Shown here: positions 25,696 through 33,447 of the stretch, in pieces | Layout of the letters: each line of letters opens with the position of its first letter | How positions within the stretch are numbered: the first letter of the stretch is position 1 | Assembly: GCA_031363055.1 (NCBI GenBank) | Contig: JANLTP010000169.1 | Coordinates: forward strand, 1-56,957 | From: JANLTP01 sp031363055 | Lineage (GTDB): Bacteria > Pseudomonadota > Gammaproteobacteria > Burkholderiales > Burkholderiaceae_E | Direction: 5' to 3' | DNA length: 56,957 nt | Notes under the pieces: model-generated | The model's database searches: none | Seen by the model: the letters and a program-made list of their open reading frames with translations, nothing else | What the model was told of the DNA's origin: nothing | Made by a program: the position numbers and the translations under genes

Positions 25696-26484
25696 CGGAT
25701 TGAGAAACTGTCGGTAGTGTTCGGCACCGGTACCGCACTGGAAAACCGGGTCATCGACGAGTTGTCGCTTGAAATACCGGCTGGACAATTTGTGACCGTG
25801 ATTGGCTCGAACGGTGCTGGCAAGTCGACCTTGCTCAATGTCATTGCGGGCGAAGTACCGGTCAGCAGCGGTCGAGTGTTGATTGGCGAACACGATGTCA
25901 CCCGCTGGCCGGCGGCGCAACGTTCGGCGCAGGTGGCACGGGTGTTTCAGGACCCTCGTGCCGGTACCTGCGAGAATCTTACCGTTGAAGAAAATCTGGC
26001 GCTGGCGGCGTCGCGCGGACATCGACGTGGCCTGCGGCTGGCGCTCGGCGTCAGTCGGCGCGCCCGTTTTCGTGCCGCGCTGGAAGGCTTGGGACTGGGT
26101 CTCGAGAAGCGGCTCGACGATCAGATCGGCCAGTTATCGGGCGGGCAACGCCAGGCTGTCAGCCTGCTGATGGCATCAATCGAGCCGATGAAAATATTGC
26201 TGCTCGACGAACATGTGGCGGCGCTCGATCCGCGAACCGCGAGCCTGGTGCTCGAGCTGACCCGTCGAGTCATCAACGAGCAGAAACTGACAGCGCTGAT
26301 GGTCACCCACAGCATGCGGCATGCGCTCGCCCTGGGCGATCGAACCTTGATGCTGCACGAGGGACGGATCGTGCTGGATCTGTGCGGCGCCGAGCGTGGA
26401 AACACCGATGTTGATGGACTGATCGCGCAGTTTCGTCGCCAACACGGCGAGGCGCTCGACTCTGACAGTCTGTTGTTGGGATAG
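25690..26484 (+). CDS. ABC transporter ATP-binding protein (TrpZ-like)
   Basis: A 264-residue ATPase. Walker A G-S-N-G-A-G-K-S-T, Q-loop V-F-Q-D-P, signature L-S-G-G-Q-R-Q-A, Walker B I-L-L-L-D-E-H, D-loop A-A-L-D-P and H-loop M-V-T-H-S. The E-H after Walker B (instead of E-P) and the G-T-C-E-N-L-T segment after the Q-loop are usual in this importer subfamily. Start ATG 25690, in the second copy of a 17-bp duplication. The next gene begins 84 bp downstream. Confidence 0.92.
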   Translation: MIRIEKLSVVFGTGTALENRVIDELSLEIPAGQFVTVIGSNGAGKSTLLNVIAGEVPVSSGRVLIGEHDVTRWPAAQRSAQVARVFQDPRAGTCENLTVEENLALAASRGHRRGLRLALGVSRRARFRAALEGLGLGLEKRLDDQIGQLSGGQRQAVSLLMASIEPMKILLLDEHVAALDPRTASLVLELTRRVINEQKLTALMVTHSMRHALALGDRTLMLHEGRIVLDLCGAERGNTDVDGLIAQFRRQHGEALDSDSLLLG

Positions 26485-26568
26485 TGTCCTGTTCCGATAG
26501 ACTTCGATACGCACCCAGTCTTGTCCGCGACAGGCACTTGACTGATTATTTTGCCTATGAGGAACTCC

Positions 26569-27705
26569 ATGACACTGTCACCTGGTTCTGATGCGCCGGC
26601 GTTGCCGACGTTTGATCCTTCGGCGTTGCCGATTCGCGAAGCTTTGGCGTTTGAATATCAGCGTGCCTGGCAGCGGCTCGCTGCTGCCGGCACCTGGTGG
26701 AGCGGTGCGGACCGATTGGCGATTGCCGACGAGGCTCGCCAGGCCAGTACCTGTGCTCTGTGCCGCCAGCGCAAGCACGCGCTGTCTCCTTATACCGTTG
26801 CCGGCAATCACAGCGGTTTAGGGGTGCTGAGCGCGCCGGTAATCGACGTCGTTCATCGGTTGGCTACCGATGCTGGCAGGCTGACCCGAAAGTGGCTGAG
26901 CGCTACCCTTGATGCTGGATTGAGCGAGGAGCAGTATGTCGAGATCGTCGCCGTCGTTGCGGTCATCGTCGCCCTTGACACCTTTGATCATTCACTAGGC
27001 CGGCCGCAGCGGCCATTGCCCGTCGCGCAACCCGGTGAGCCGACGCGCCATCGGCCGGCCGGAGCCAAACGTGATCTCGCCTGGGTGATGACCGTTGCTC
27101 CCGAAGATCTCGCCGATGGCGATCCCGACCCTTACACGATCCACGGCAGCAAGAATATTCACCGAGCGCTCAGTCTGGTGCCGCAAGAGGTGTTGAATTT
27201 CTTCGATCTGGATGTCGAGCTGTATCTGAAGGACCACGAGATTCGCGATTTCGATCACGAGTATCGAGCGCTATCGCATACCCAGATTGAACTGCTGGCG
27301 GGTCGCGTGTCGGCCCTGAATGGTTGTTACTACTGAACCGTCAGCCATACGGCCTTGCTCCGTGCGAGTGGCCAGCATGCAGGTGAACAGTTCGAACTCG
27401 GCGAGGTGCTCGCAGGCGACGGCGCGGCGATCGGCGTCCCTCACTGTGCGCTTCTGGTCGAGTTCGGCGAGGCGATGTTGGGCGACGATGCGCACCGACA
27501 AGCTCTGGTGCGACAAAAACTTCACGACGCGCTGGGTCCGAAGGCGTTGGTCGACGCCGCCGCCATCGTCGCCTCATTTAACGCCGTGGTGAAAGTCGCC
27601 GACGGTAGCGGAATTCCGCTCGAGACCCAGAAGGCGCAACTGACCTCGGACTTTCGCGCCGAGTTGGGCTTGGAACGGTTGAATAACGATAAAGGTATTC
27701 ACTAA
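26569..27705 (+). CDS. AhpD-like two-domain selenoprotein (in-frame TGA 27334-27336 read as Sec)
   Basis: A single reading frame runs from ATG 26569 (GAGGA 6 nt upstream) to 27705, interrupted only by TGA at codon 256. Read through, it gives 378 residues with two carboxymuconolactone decarboxylase/AhpD-like domains: domain 1 with C62-A-L-C65 then L-S-E-E-Q-Y-V-E-I-V, and domain 2 with I-E-L-L-A-G-R-V-S-A-L-N-G-C253-Y-Y-U256-T-V-S-H260-T. This is the AhpD catalytic C-x-x-C-x-x-x-H with the second (peroxidatic) Cys replaced by TGA. The 122 codons after the TGA stay in frame and continue the domain. A stem-loop follows the TGA. Likely role: thiol/selenol peroxidase or disulfide reductase. The alternative, a nonsense mutation, is less likely because a second gene next door shows the same pattern. 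Confidence 0.82.
27346..27379 (+). promoter_or_regulatory. Candidate bacterial SECIS element 1
   Basis: Stem-loop within the coding sequence, starting 9 nt after the TGA: CAT (27346-27348) pairs ATG (27377-27379), C27350 pairs G27375, GGCC (27351-27354) pairs GGCC (27370-27373), then after an asymmetric internal loop CTC (27358-27360) pairs GAG (27366-27368), leaving apical loop CGUGC (27361-27365). There are 24 nt between TGA and the apical loop, and the second loop base is G, which suits bacterial SECIS rules as I know them. Confidence 0.65.
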
Positions 27706-27720
27706 CTTGGCTCGCGCCAT

Positions 27721-27746
27721 TTGACTGTATAGTTGAATCCAGTCAA
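27721..27746. promoter_or_regulatory. Inverted repeat between the two selenoprotein genes
   Basis: TTGACTG (27721-27727) and CAGTCAA (27740-27746) are perfect inverted arms around a 12-nt AT-rich centre that contains TATAGT (27728-27733). It lies in the 55-bp gap just before the GGAGG (27752-27756) of the second gene. It could be an operator, an internal promoter region or a processing hairpin. Confidence 0.45.
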
Positions 27747-27760
27747 ACCCCGGAGGCCGA

Positions 27761-29008
27761 ATGGCACGACTTGCAGATATTCCCGAGCCGACACGCACCG
27801 CGGCCGACACGCTCGCCTGTCCCGCGTTCGACACGTCACCGTTCGTTGCGGGGCCGCGGTTATCACAACGACGCGTAGCGTTGGTGAGTAGTGCCGCCTT
27901 GATTGGCCGCGCCGACAAACCCTTTGCGATTGGCTCGAGCGAATGTCGTGCCATCGCGGCGTCGGCTGACCCTGCCGACCTGCTGATCAGTCATGTATCG
28001 ATCAACTTTGACCGGGCGGGTTTCCAACGTGACATCAATGTCGTTTATCCGATTGACCGGCTCAAAGATCTGGCGCGCGACGGCGTGATCGGTAGCGTTG
28101 CCGATACGCACTACACGGTCATGGGCTCGACCGATCCGGCGGCGATGCAAGCCACTGCCGATCAGATGGCCGTCGCCTTGCACGCCGATCGCGTCAATGC
28201 CGTCGTTCTGACCCCCGTCTGACCGCTGTGCACGCGCGCCGTGAGCGCGCTGGGACACATGCTGGAAGAGCGCGGACTGGCGACGGTCGTGATTGCATTG
28301 GTACTGCCGCACGTCGAAAAGACCCGGCCACCGCGCGCCCTGATGACGCCATTCATGTTGGGACGGCCGCTCGGCGAGCCCAATGACGCCGCGTTCCAGA
28401 CTCGCGTGTTGATGCAGGCGCTGAATCTGCTGACCCGCACTGACGGGCCGGTGTTGCTCGAGCATTTTGGTGAAGACAATCCGAGCTGGTTCGATCGACC
28501 GGGTTGGCAGGCCGCGCCGGTGCTTCCGGCCGAACTGACTGCGACGCTACCCCCAGCGTCCAGTTCAAGCGATGCGCGTAGTCACTCAGACGCCAGTAGC
28601 TGGGAGGCGGCGTTCCGTGCCGAGTTGACCTTGGTAGTGCCAGCCTGGGAACGCTTCAAGGCGCGATTCGGTCGCACGACTGTCGGGTTGGCAGGGCAGG
28701 GCGTTGCGGACTGGCCAGCGTTTGCCACGTCGTTTCTGAGCGGTTCCTTGCCAACCGTGGCCGCACACGAAACGCCGGCGTTGTCCTTGCGTTTTCTGGT
28801 CGACGACATCAAGGCGCTCTATGGTGAGGCGGCGCAGGCCGATGGTGCGGCGCCGTCAGCCCGCCAGATCGACACTTGGTTCTGGAAGACTACGGTTGCC
28901 GCCCGCTTGCTGCTGGCGCTGCGCGCGGTCGCGATGGACAGTCCGAACAATGCTCTGAAGACGGTTGGCGGGCGCTTTTTTGTTCCGGTCCCTTATCTGA
29001 CGTCTTGA
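27761..29008 (+). CDS. GrdB/PrdB-like selenoprotein (in-frame TGA 28220-28222 read as Sec)
   Basis: The frame from ATG 27761 to 29008 is broken only by TGA at codon 154. Read through, it gives 415 residues of the glycine/sarcosine/betaine/D-proline reductase selenoprotein B family: V-N-A-V-V-L-T-P-V-U154-P-L-C157-T-R-A-V-S-A-L-G-H, a U-x-x-C redox motif, followed by G-L-A-T-V-V-I-A-L-V and T-R-P-P-R-A-L. In clostridia GrdB/PrdB form part of Stickland amino-acid reductases; proteobacterial homologs without the rest of the reductase exist and their substrate is not known. No grdA, grdC or prd partner is nearby. Ser/Ala-rich linker near residues 265-285. Standard calling would split it into 27761-28222 and a GTG-initiated 28241-29008. 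Confidence 0.85.
28227..28259 (+). promoter_or_regulatory. Candidate bacterial SECIS element 2
   Basis: Stem-loop starting 4 nt after the TGA: TGTG (28227-28230) pairs CACA (28256-28259); after an internal loop, GCGCGC (28234-28239) pairs GCGCGC (28245-28250) with six perfect GC pairs; apical loop CGUGA (28240-28244). There are 17 nt between TGA and the loop. The loop shares its first four bases, CGUG, with the element in the upstream gene, while the stems are unrelated in sequence. Confidence 0.7.
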
Positions 29009-29018
29009 ATCGACGAGT

Positions 29019-30092
29019 ATGAATCCGTCCGTAATCGGTGCGCCACCCGGCCGGCCCGATACTGGCCGACGTAGGCGCTGGCGGGCACCGGTTGTACTGA
29101 CCTGCGTATTGTTGAGCATCGCGCTGCTGGTCGGCCTGCTGTATTCGTTACGTTCGGCGGCGCCGATCGTGCTTCACAGCGCGCAGACCCCGAGATCCAT
29201 CGATGCCGACTCGGTGCGCGATTATGCGCAGGCGCTGGTACTCGGTTCGGGAGGGCCGCGCGGCTTCGCACATATCGGCGTCTTGCAAGTCTTGCAGGAG
29301 GCTGGTTATAGGCCCGATTTGATCGTCGGTACTTCGATGGGTGCGATCATCGGCGCAGCGCTTTCGGCGGGTCGCTCACCGCAAGAGATGGAGCACCAGG
29401 CGTTGAACCCGGAAATGCTCAACTGGCTGTTCGACTTGACTTGGTCGCGTCACGGCTGGCTAAGCGGCCGTGCGATCGAACACATCGTTGGTTCGGTCGA
29501 TGGACCGCGCAATCTCGAGCAGTTACCGATCCCGGTGGTCGTGGTCGCGACCCGGCTGCCTGACGGGGGACGCATCGAGTATGGGTACGGCGATGTTGCG
29601 GCCGCTGTGCGCGCTTCAAGCGCGAGTCCAGGACTATTCGTACCGGTGCAAATCGACGGCCAGTTGCTGACCGACGGCGATATCGTCGCACCGGTTGCGG
29701 TGGCGACAGCGCGCAAGCTCGGCGCCCGCAAGGTATTGGCGGTCGACGTCTCGGCGTTCGTCGACAGCACGCCACCGATCGAGTCGATGGCGGTGGACTG
29801 GGTGACGCAGGACATTCGTCGCCGGCTGCTGATCGACCGCGAAACCGGTGCGGCCGATTGGGTCATACACGTGCGAATGGCTTATTACGCCGGTGTCACA
29901 CACTCCGGCCGACTCGCCTCGATCGAGGCCGGCCGTCAAGCGGCGCAGGCGGCGCTGCCGGAGCTCAGGCGGCTCGGCTTGGTGCCGGCATTGGCCGTGA
30001 AAACGTCAGCCTATGCGCCGATCACTGCGCCCATAATCCCGCAACCTTACTTGCCACCGCGCTGGGGGTCAGCTCTGCCCGGCCGCCTGTAG
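29019..30092 (+). CDS. Patatin-like phospholipase family protein (RssA-type)
   Basis: A 357-residue protein with an N-terminal membrane anchor (VVLTCVLLSIALLVGLLYSL) and a patatin domain: oxyanion G-S-G-G-P-R-G-F-A-H, nucleophile elbow G-T-S-M-G, and the catalytic Asp in L-L-T-D-G-D-I-V-A-P. It likely hydrolyses lipid acyl esters at the periplasmic face or membrane. Its start is 10 bp after the GrdB-like gene, so it may belong to the same operon. The 3' end overlaps the convergent enoyl-CoA hydratase gene by 24 bp. Confidence 0.88.
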   Translation: MNPSVIGAPPGRPDTGRRRRWRAPVVLTCVLLSIALLVGLLYSLRSAAPIVLHSAQTPRSIDADSVRDYAQALVLGSGGPRGFAHIGVLQVLQEAGYRPDLIVGTSMGAIIGAALSAGRSPQEMEHQALNPEMLNWLFDLTWSRHGWLSGRAIEHIVGSVDGPRNLEQLPIPVVVVATRLPDGGRIEYGYGDVAAAVRASSASPGLFVPVQIDGQLLTDGDIVAPVAVATARKLGARKVLAVDVSAFVDSTPPIESMAVDWVTQDIRRRLLIDRETGAADWVIHVRMAYYAGVTHSGRLASIEAGRQAAQAALPELRRLGLVPALAVKTSAYAPITAPIIPQPYLPPRWGSALPGRL

Positions 30093-30947
30093 CCGAGCTG
30101 CCATCGCCTTGCGGGTAGCCTCGGGCAAGCCGGTCGGGTCGATCAGCATGCCGAACACCTTGAGGTTGTGTGTGTGCGCGAGCTGGTGCAGATGAAACGC
30201 GTTCTTCATCGCAAGATCGCGCCCGCCGGCGTCCTGTGCACCATTGATCGCGAGCTTGGCCATCTTCAGTGCGAAGCGTGATTTGGTGGCGATCTTGCGC
30301 GCCATCTCCATCGTTGCGCTCTCGAGATTGGCGCGCGGCACGACCTTGTTGACCATGCCCAGCGCCAGCGCGTCGGCTGCGCCGATCGAGTCGGCGGTGA
30401 ACAGCATTTCCTTGGCCTTGCGAACGCCGAGTTCCTGCACATGGTGGAACCACTCGACGCCACCGACCCCGAAGCTCACGACCGGATCGGCGAACGAGGC
30501 ATCATCGCTGGCCACAATCAAGTCGCAGGGCCAGGCCAGCATCAGCCCGCCAGCGATGCACTTGCCCTGAACCGCAGCAATGGTCGGTTTCGGAATGTTG
30601 CGCCAGCGTTCCGAGAAGCCGACGTAGATCTCCTCCTCGCGCGACATTTGCGCCTCGGCGCCGGCACAGCCAAAACCGCACATGGTGCCGACCGTCTGAT
30701 AGCGCTTCATCGCGCCGGCCGAGTCAGTCTCCGATAGGTCATGACCGGCCGAGAAGTGTTTGCCCTCGGCGGCGAGGATGATGACCCGCACCTCGTCGTC
30801 GTGCGCGGCCCGATCGAACGCCTCGTTCAGTTCGTAGAGCAGTTGCGTGTCCTGCGCGTTGGCGCGATCGGGGCGATTCAGGCGGATGCGGGCGATGCCG
30901 GGCTCGGCTATTTCGTAGATCAGTGTCTCGAAGCTGGTTTGCAGCAT
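30069..30947 (-). CDS. Enoyl-CoA hydratase/isomerase family protein
   Basis: A 292-residue crotonase-fold protein: R-L-N-R-P-D-R-A-N-A-Q near residue 22-32, oxyanion-hole segments K-H-F-S-A-G-H-D-L and Q-G-K-C-I-A-G-G-L-M-L-A, and D-D-A-S-F-A-D-P. The E/D pattern at the usual catalytic Glu positions is not fully conserved, so hydratase versus isomerase or another crotonase reaction cannot be decided. GGAGA is about 7 nt before the ATG. Monocistronic. Confidence 0.9.
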   Translation of the reverse strand: MLQTSFETLIYEIAEPGIARIRLNRPDRANAQDTQLLYELNEAFDRAAHDDEVRVIILAAEGKHFSAGHDLSETDSAGAMKRYQTVGTMCGFGCAGAEAQMSREEEIYVGFSERWRNIPKPTIAAVQGKCIAGGLMLAWPCDLIVASDDASFADPVVSFGVGGVEWFHHVQELGVRKAKEMLFTADSIGAADALALGMVNKVVPRANLESATMEMARKIATKSRFALKMAKLAINGAQDAGGRDLAMKNAFHLHQLAHTHNLKVFGMLIDPTGLPEATRKAMAARLQAAGQS

Positions 30948-31112
30948 GAAGGTCTCCTCAAAGATCGATTTGAATCAACCGAGTTTACGCTTGGGCGCAA
31001 TCGGTACTGGTGCGAACCGATATTGAATGGCAGTCGTAGCTGAAACTGGATGATCCAGCGAACTTTTCATGGTGTGCACTAAACTATTTCAGAGTTTATT
31101 TGGAGGTGTACC

Positions 31113-31322
31113 GTGGCCAACGAAGAGAAGGTCAAAGGACCCGAGTCCTACTTTCCGTCGATCGAAAAAAAATACGGAAAACCGATTGCGCATTGGATGA
31201 AAGTTCTCAAGGACGCCGGACCGCAAAAGCATATGGAACTCGGCAATCTGCTGAAGAACGAGTATGAAATGGGTCACGGACACGCCAACGCGCTGGTGGC
31301 TGAACAGGGTGAGACCGACTGA
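31113..31322 (+). CDS. DUF4287 domain-containing protein
   Basis: A 69-residue soluble protein with the DUF4287 pattern (P-E-S-Y-F-P-S-I-E-K-K-Y-G-K-P-I-x-H-W and G-H-G-H-A-N-A-L-V). Function unknown. The start is GTG 31113 with GGAGG 6 nt upstream. The MOSC gene starts 2 bp after its stop, so they are cotranscribed. Confidence 0.88.
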   Translation: MANEEKVKGPESYFPSIEKKYGKPIAHWMKVLKDAGPQKHMELGNLLKNEYEMGHGHANALVAEQGETD

Positions 31323-31324
31323 AT

Positions 31325-31876
31325 ATGGCTGATTTGAACCCGCATATTGTTTCCGTCAGTTTGAGTCCGTCGCACACCTTTTCTAAAGGCCTCGGCGCCG
31401 AGATAACGCTGCTAGCCGGGCTGGGTATCGAGGGCGATGCTCACTGCGGCGTCACCGTCAAGCATCGCTCCCGAGTGGCACGGGATCCGACCCAGCCCAA
31501 TCTGCGGCAAGTTCATCTGATTCACAGTGAACTTTTTGATGAACTCGCCGTTCAAGGGTTTAAGGTAGCGCCCGGGCAAATCGGCGAAAACATCGCGACT
31601 CGCTGCGTCAACTTGTTGGCGTTGCCGGTCGATACTGAACTCCACTTGGGTCCGACGGCGATTATCGGACTGACCGGTTTGCGCAATCCGTGCGAGCAGC
31701 TCAACCAGTTCCAGGTCGGCTTGATGTCGGCGGTACTGGGTCGCACGCCGACCGGCGCGCTGGTGCGCAAGTCGGGGGTGATGGCGGTGGTGCTTGCTGG
31801 TGGGGTCGTGCGGCCGGGCGATGCCATTGTCGTCCAGCTTCCCGTTGCGCCGCATCGCGGTTTGGAGCGCGTGTAG
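31325..31876 (+). CDS. MOSC domain-containing protein
   Basis: A 183-residue protein with the MOSC domain of molybdenum cofactor sulfurases/YiiM-like proteins: G-I-E-G-D-A-H-C-G, R-Q-V-H-L-I-H, P-G-Q-I-G-E-N-I and the conserved Cys in L-R-N-P-C-E-Q-L. Probably involved in molybdopterin-dependent or sulfur-transfer chemistry; no Moco enzyme gene is adjacent. Coupled to the DUF4287 gene. Confidence 0.92.
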   Translation: MADLNPHIVSVSLSPSHTFSKGLGAEITLLAGLGIEGDAHCGVTVKHRSRVARDPTQPNLRQVHLIHSELFDELAVQGFKVAPGQIGENIATRCVNLLALPVDTELHLGPTAIIGLTGLRNPCEQLNQFQVGLMSAVLGRTPTGALVRKSGVMAVVLAGGVVRPGDAIVVQLPVAPHRGLERV

Positions 31877-32029
31877 CGGCCGTCAGGCAGCAATGCAGCA
31901 AGGCACCGACGCGCCGATGTCTTTATCTTTCGTTTGAATACCCATAATATCGAGCAAGCGCTTGGTCGATTGAGTTTTACTGGATCTGTCCTGGCGCGCC
32001 GACCTAACAATAAGAGAAGGAGACTGATC

Positions 32030-32398
32030 ATGACTACTGCCGAAATTGCCAGCAAACTTGTCCATTGGTGCAAGCAGGGACAATATCACGAGGCCAGGGT
32101 GCTGTACGCTGACGATGCCGTCAGCGTCGAAGCAATGATGCCGCCGGGCATGGACCGCGAGTCGCGCGGGCTCGCGGCGATCCAAGCCAAGGGTCAGTGG
32201 TGGCGCGAGAATCACGAAATCCATTCGGCGATCCTGGCCGGCCCCTGGGTTTGTGACGACCGGTTTATCGTAGGCTTCAAGTACGACGTCACGAACAAGC
32301 CTTCCAAGCAGCGCATGACGATGGAAGAGATGGGTCTGTACACCGTTAAAAATGGCCGGATTGTTCGGGAAGAATTCTTCCCTGGCGGCGAAGCATAA
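32030..32398 (+). CDS. SnoaL-like/NTF2-like protein
   Basis: A 122-residue cone-shaped alpha+beta protein of the SnoaL/NTF2-like class: N-terminal helix with A-R-V-L-Y-A-D-D-A-V-S, then G-L-A-A-I-Q-A-K, F-I-V-G-F-K-Y-D-V and the C-terminal strand pair G-R-I-V-R-E-E-F-F. Enzymatic or ligand-binding role is unknown. ATG 32030 is chosen because AGAAGGAGA lies 7 nt upstream; the frame is open to 31934 but without signals. Confidence 0.82.
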   Translation: MTTAEIASKLVHWCKQGQYHEARVLYADDAVSVEAMMPPGMDRESRGLAAIQAKGQWWRENHEIHSAILAGPWVCDDRFIVGFKYDVTNKPSKQRMTMEEMGLYTVKNGRIVREEFFPGGEA

Positions 32399-32681
32399 CG
32401 ATGCGGCAATCGCACTCTGGACCCAGGGTTACGAGGAAGATGCCGCACTGCTGATTCCGCGATATAACAGCGTTCAATTCGACGGCCAAACGATCCAACA
32501 TAACGCTCTCCTTGCGCAGTTCATCTGCCGTCACCCGGACTATTTTGTTATCACGCATCACAACAATTGCGGTATCGGTTCGTACGGCTTCCTCGCGCGC
32601 CATTAGAGCGGCTCTTTACATTGCCGCAAGGGAATTGGGGAGATCTTTATCGCGCGCCTGAGTGATCTTCTTTTGGTTCAT
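32346..32681 (-). pseudogene. Partner protein of the zeta-type toxin, nonsense codon at residue 22
   Basis: From ATG 32681 the frame reads M-N-Q-K-K-I-T-Q-A-R-D-K-D-L then A-A-M, TAA (32616-32618), R-A-A-L-M-A-R-E-E-A-V-R-T-D-T-A-I-V-V and D-N-K-I-V-R-V-T-A-D-E-L-R-K-E. Both sides of the stop match the small protein that usually follows this kind of zeta-like toxin; CAA or AAA to TAA would explain it. Beyond D-E-L-R-K-E the frame runs on to 32346 antisense to the SnoaL-like gene and is probably not original. The ATG overlaps the zeta-gene stop (ATGA). Confidence 0.65.
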
Positions 32682-32977
32682 GAATTTTCTCCCCATTCAA
32701 TCAGGACAAGATTGCGCCCTGAGTTGTCGTAAACCGCCAACGAGTCAACGGCATTGCGGTAAAGGCCCGTGAAGTTTTTTAACCCGGCGGCAAATCGTCG
32801 CCGATTTCCGGCCTTGATTGCGGCAGCTTGGGGTTCAAAGGGAGACAGACCAGCCGCGATCAGGTCCGCATTTATGAACCGCGGGCATTCGGCCTCTCGT
32901 GGCAAGAAAGCGCGAGCAAAAGTCGTCTTCCCGGCCTCGTTTGGTCCGGCAATGATGACGATTTTTGGTTTACTCAT
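32678..32977 (-). pseudogene. Zeta-type toxin (P-loop kinase) with large internal deletion
   Basis: M-S-K-P-K-I-V-I-I-A-G-P-N-E-A-G-K-T-T-F-A then F-I-N-A-D-L-I-A-A-G-L-S-P-F is the zeta-toxin N-terminus, but Walker A has G-P-N-E-A-G instead of G-P-N-G-A-G. After A-A-A-I-K-A-G the frame jumps directly to R-R-R-F-A-A-G-L-K-N-F and Y-D-N-S-G, motifs from the C-terminal end. About 70-80 residues, including the substrate-binding core, are missing, without loss of frame. Expected size is near 190 residues; 99 remain. Confidence 0.75.
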
Positions 32978-32994
32978 GCTTTGTGAACTTCGTA

Positions 32995-33447
32995 TCATCG
33001 CTTCGATTTAACTTGCTCAGTTTCGGCAAGGGATACACCGTGCTTAGCGATATTGATCGCCTTTTTGGCACCCCAAAAGGGGAAGCTGACGGCAAAATCG
33101 TGCTTGGCGGCGTAGGGCATGATTTCGTGATCGAGCGCTTCCTTTACGCTAACCAGCGCGGCCGAGCGCGGAACATAGTTCAGGCGAATTCCGGCACTGT
33201 GCATCTTGTCGTCATCGAATAGCGTGTCTCGGACTACATCGTCGACCCCTGGAATTTTGATGCGCACCGCCAATGCGTCGTAGTAAGCGCGTCGCGAAGC
33301 AACGTGGGCCGGTTTGTCCTGATTGGGCCCTGTCTTCACATTCATGCCATCTGGCGGTTCGATCCGGATGTCGATGTCCTCGGAGAATCGGTGAATGACG
33401 CCGAAGCCCTTGGACAGGGACGTGCCGCCCTTCAACTCCCAACCCAC
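32995..33447 (-). pseudogene. AbiEii-type nucleotidyltransferase toxin remnant
   Basis: The core W-E-L-K-G-G-T-S-L-S-K-G and F-S-E-D-I-D-I-R-I-E-P is the nucleotidyltransferase motif of AbiEii toxins (G-S followed by D-x-D). The usual N-terminal 40-50 residues are absent; only a GTG at 33447 inside the antitoxin remnant could start it. After G-I-R-L-N-Y the family's C-terminal half is missing and replaced by about 45 residues including K-A-I-N-I-A-K-H-G-V-S-L-A-E, a pattern that resembles BrnT-type toxins. Probably a decayed, possibly chimeric gene. Confidence 0.65.

Noticed and set aside
26569..29008. Reading the two in-frame TGA codons as ordinary nonsense mutations in two pseudogenes
   Set aside because: Both stops are TGA, both fall exactly on redox-active positions, both are followed by hairpins with like loops, and neither gene has any other lesion. 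Two such coincidences side by side are improbable.
32352..32606. 84-residue plus-strand open frame overlapping the SnoaL-like gene end
   Set aside because: It is antisense to the zeta-partner pseudogene and shows no family pattern or start signal.
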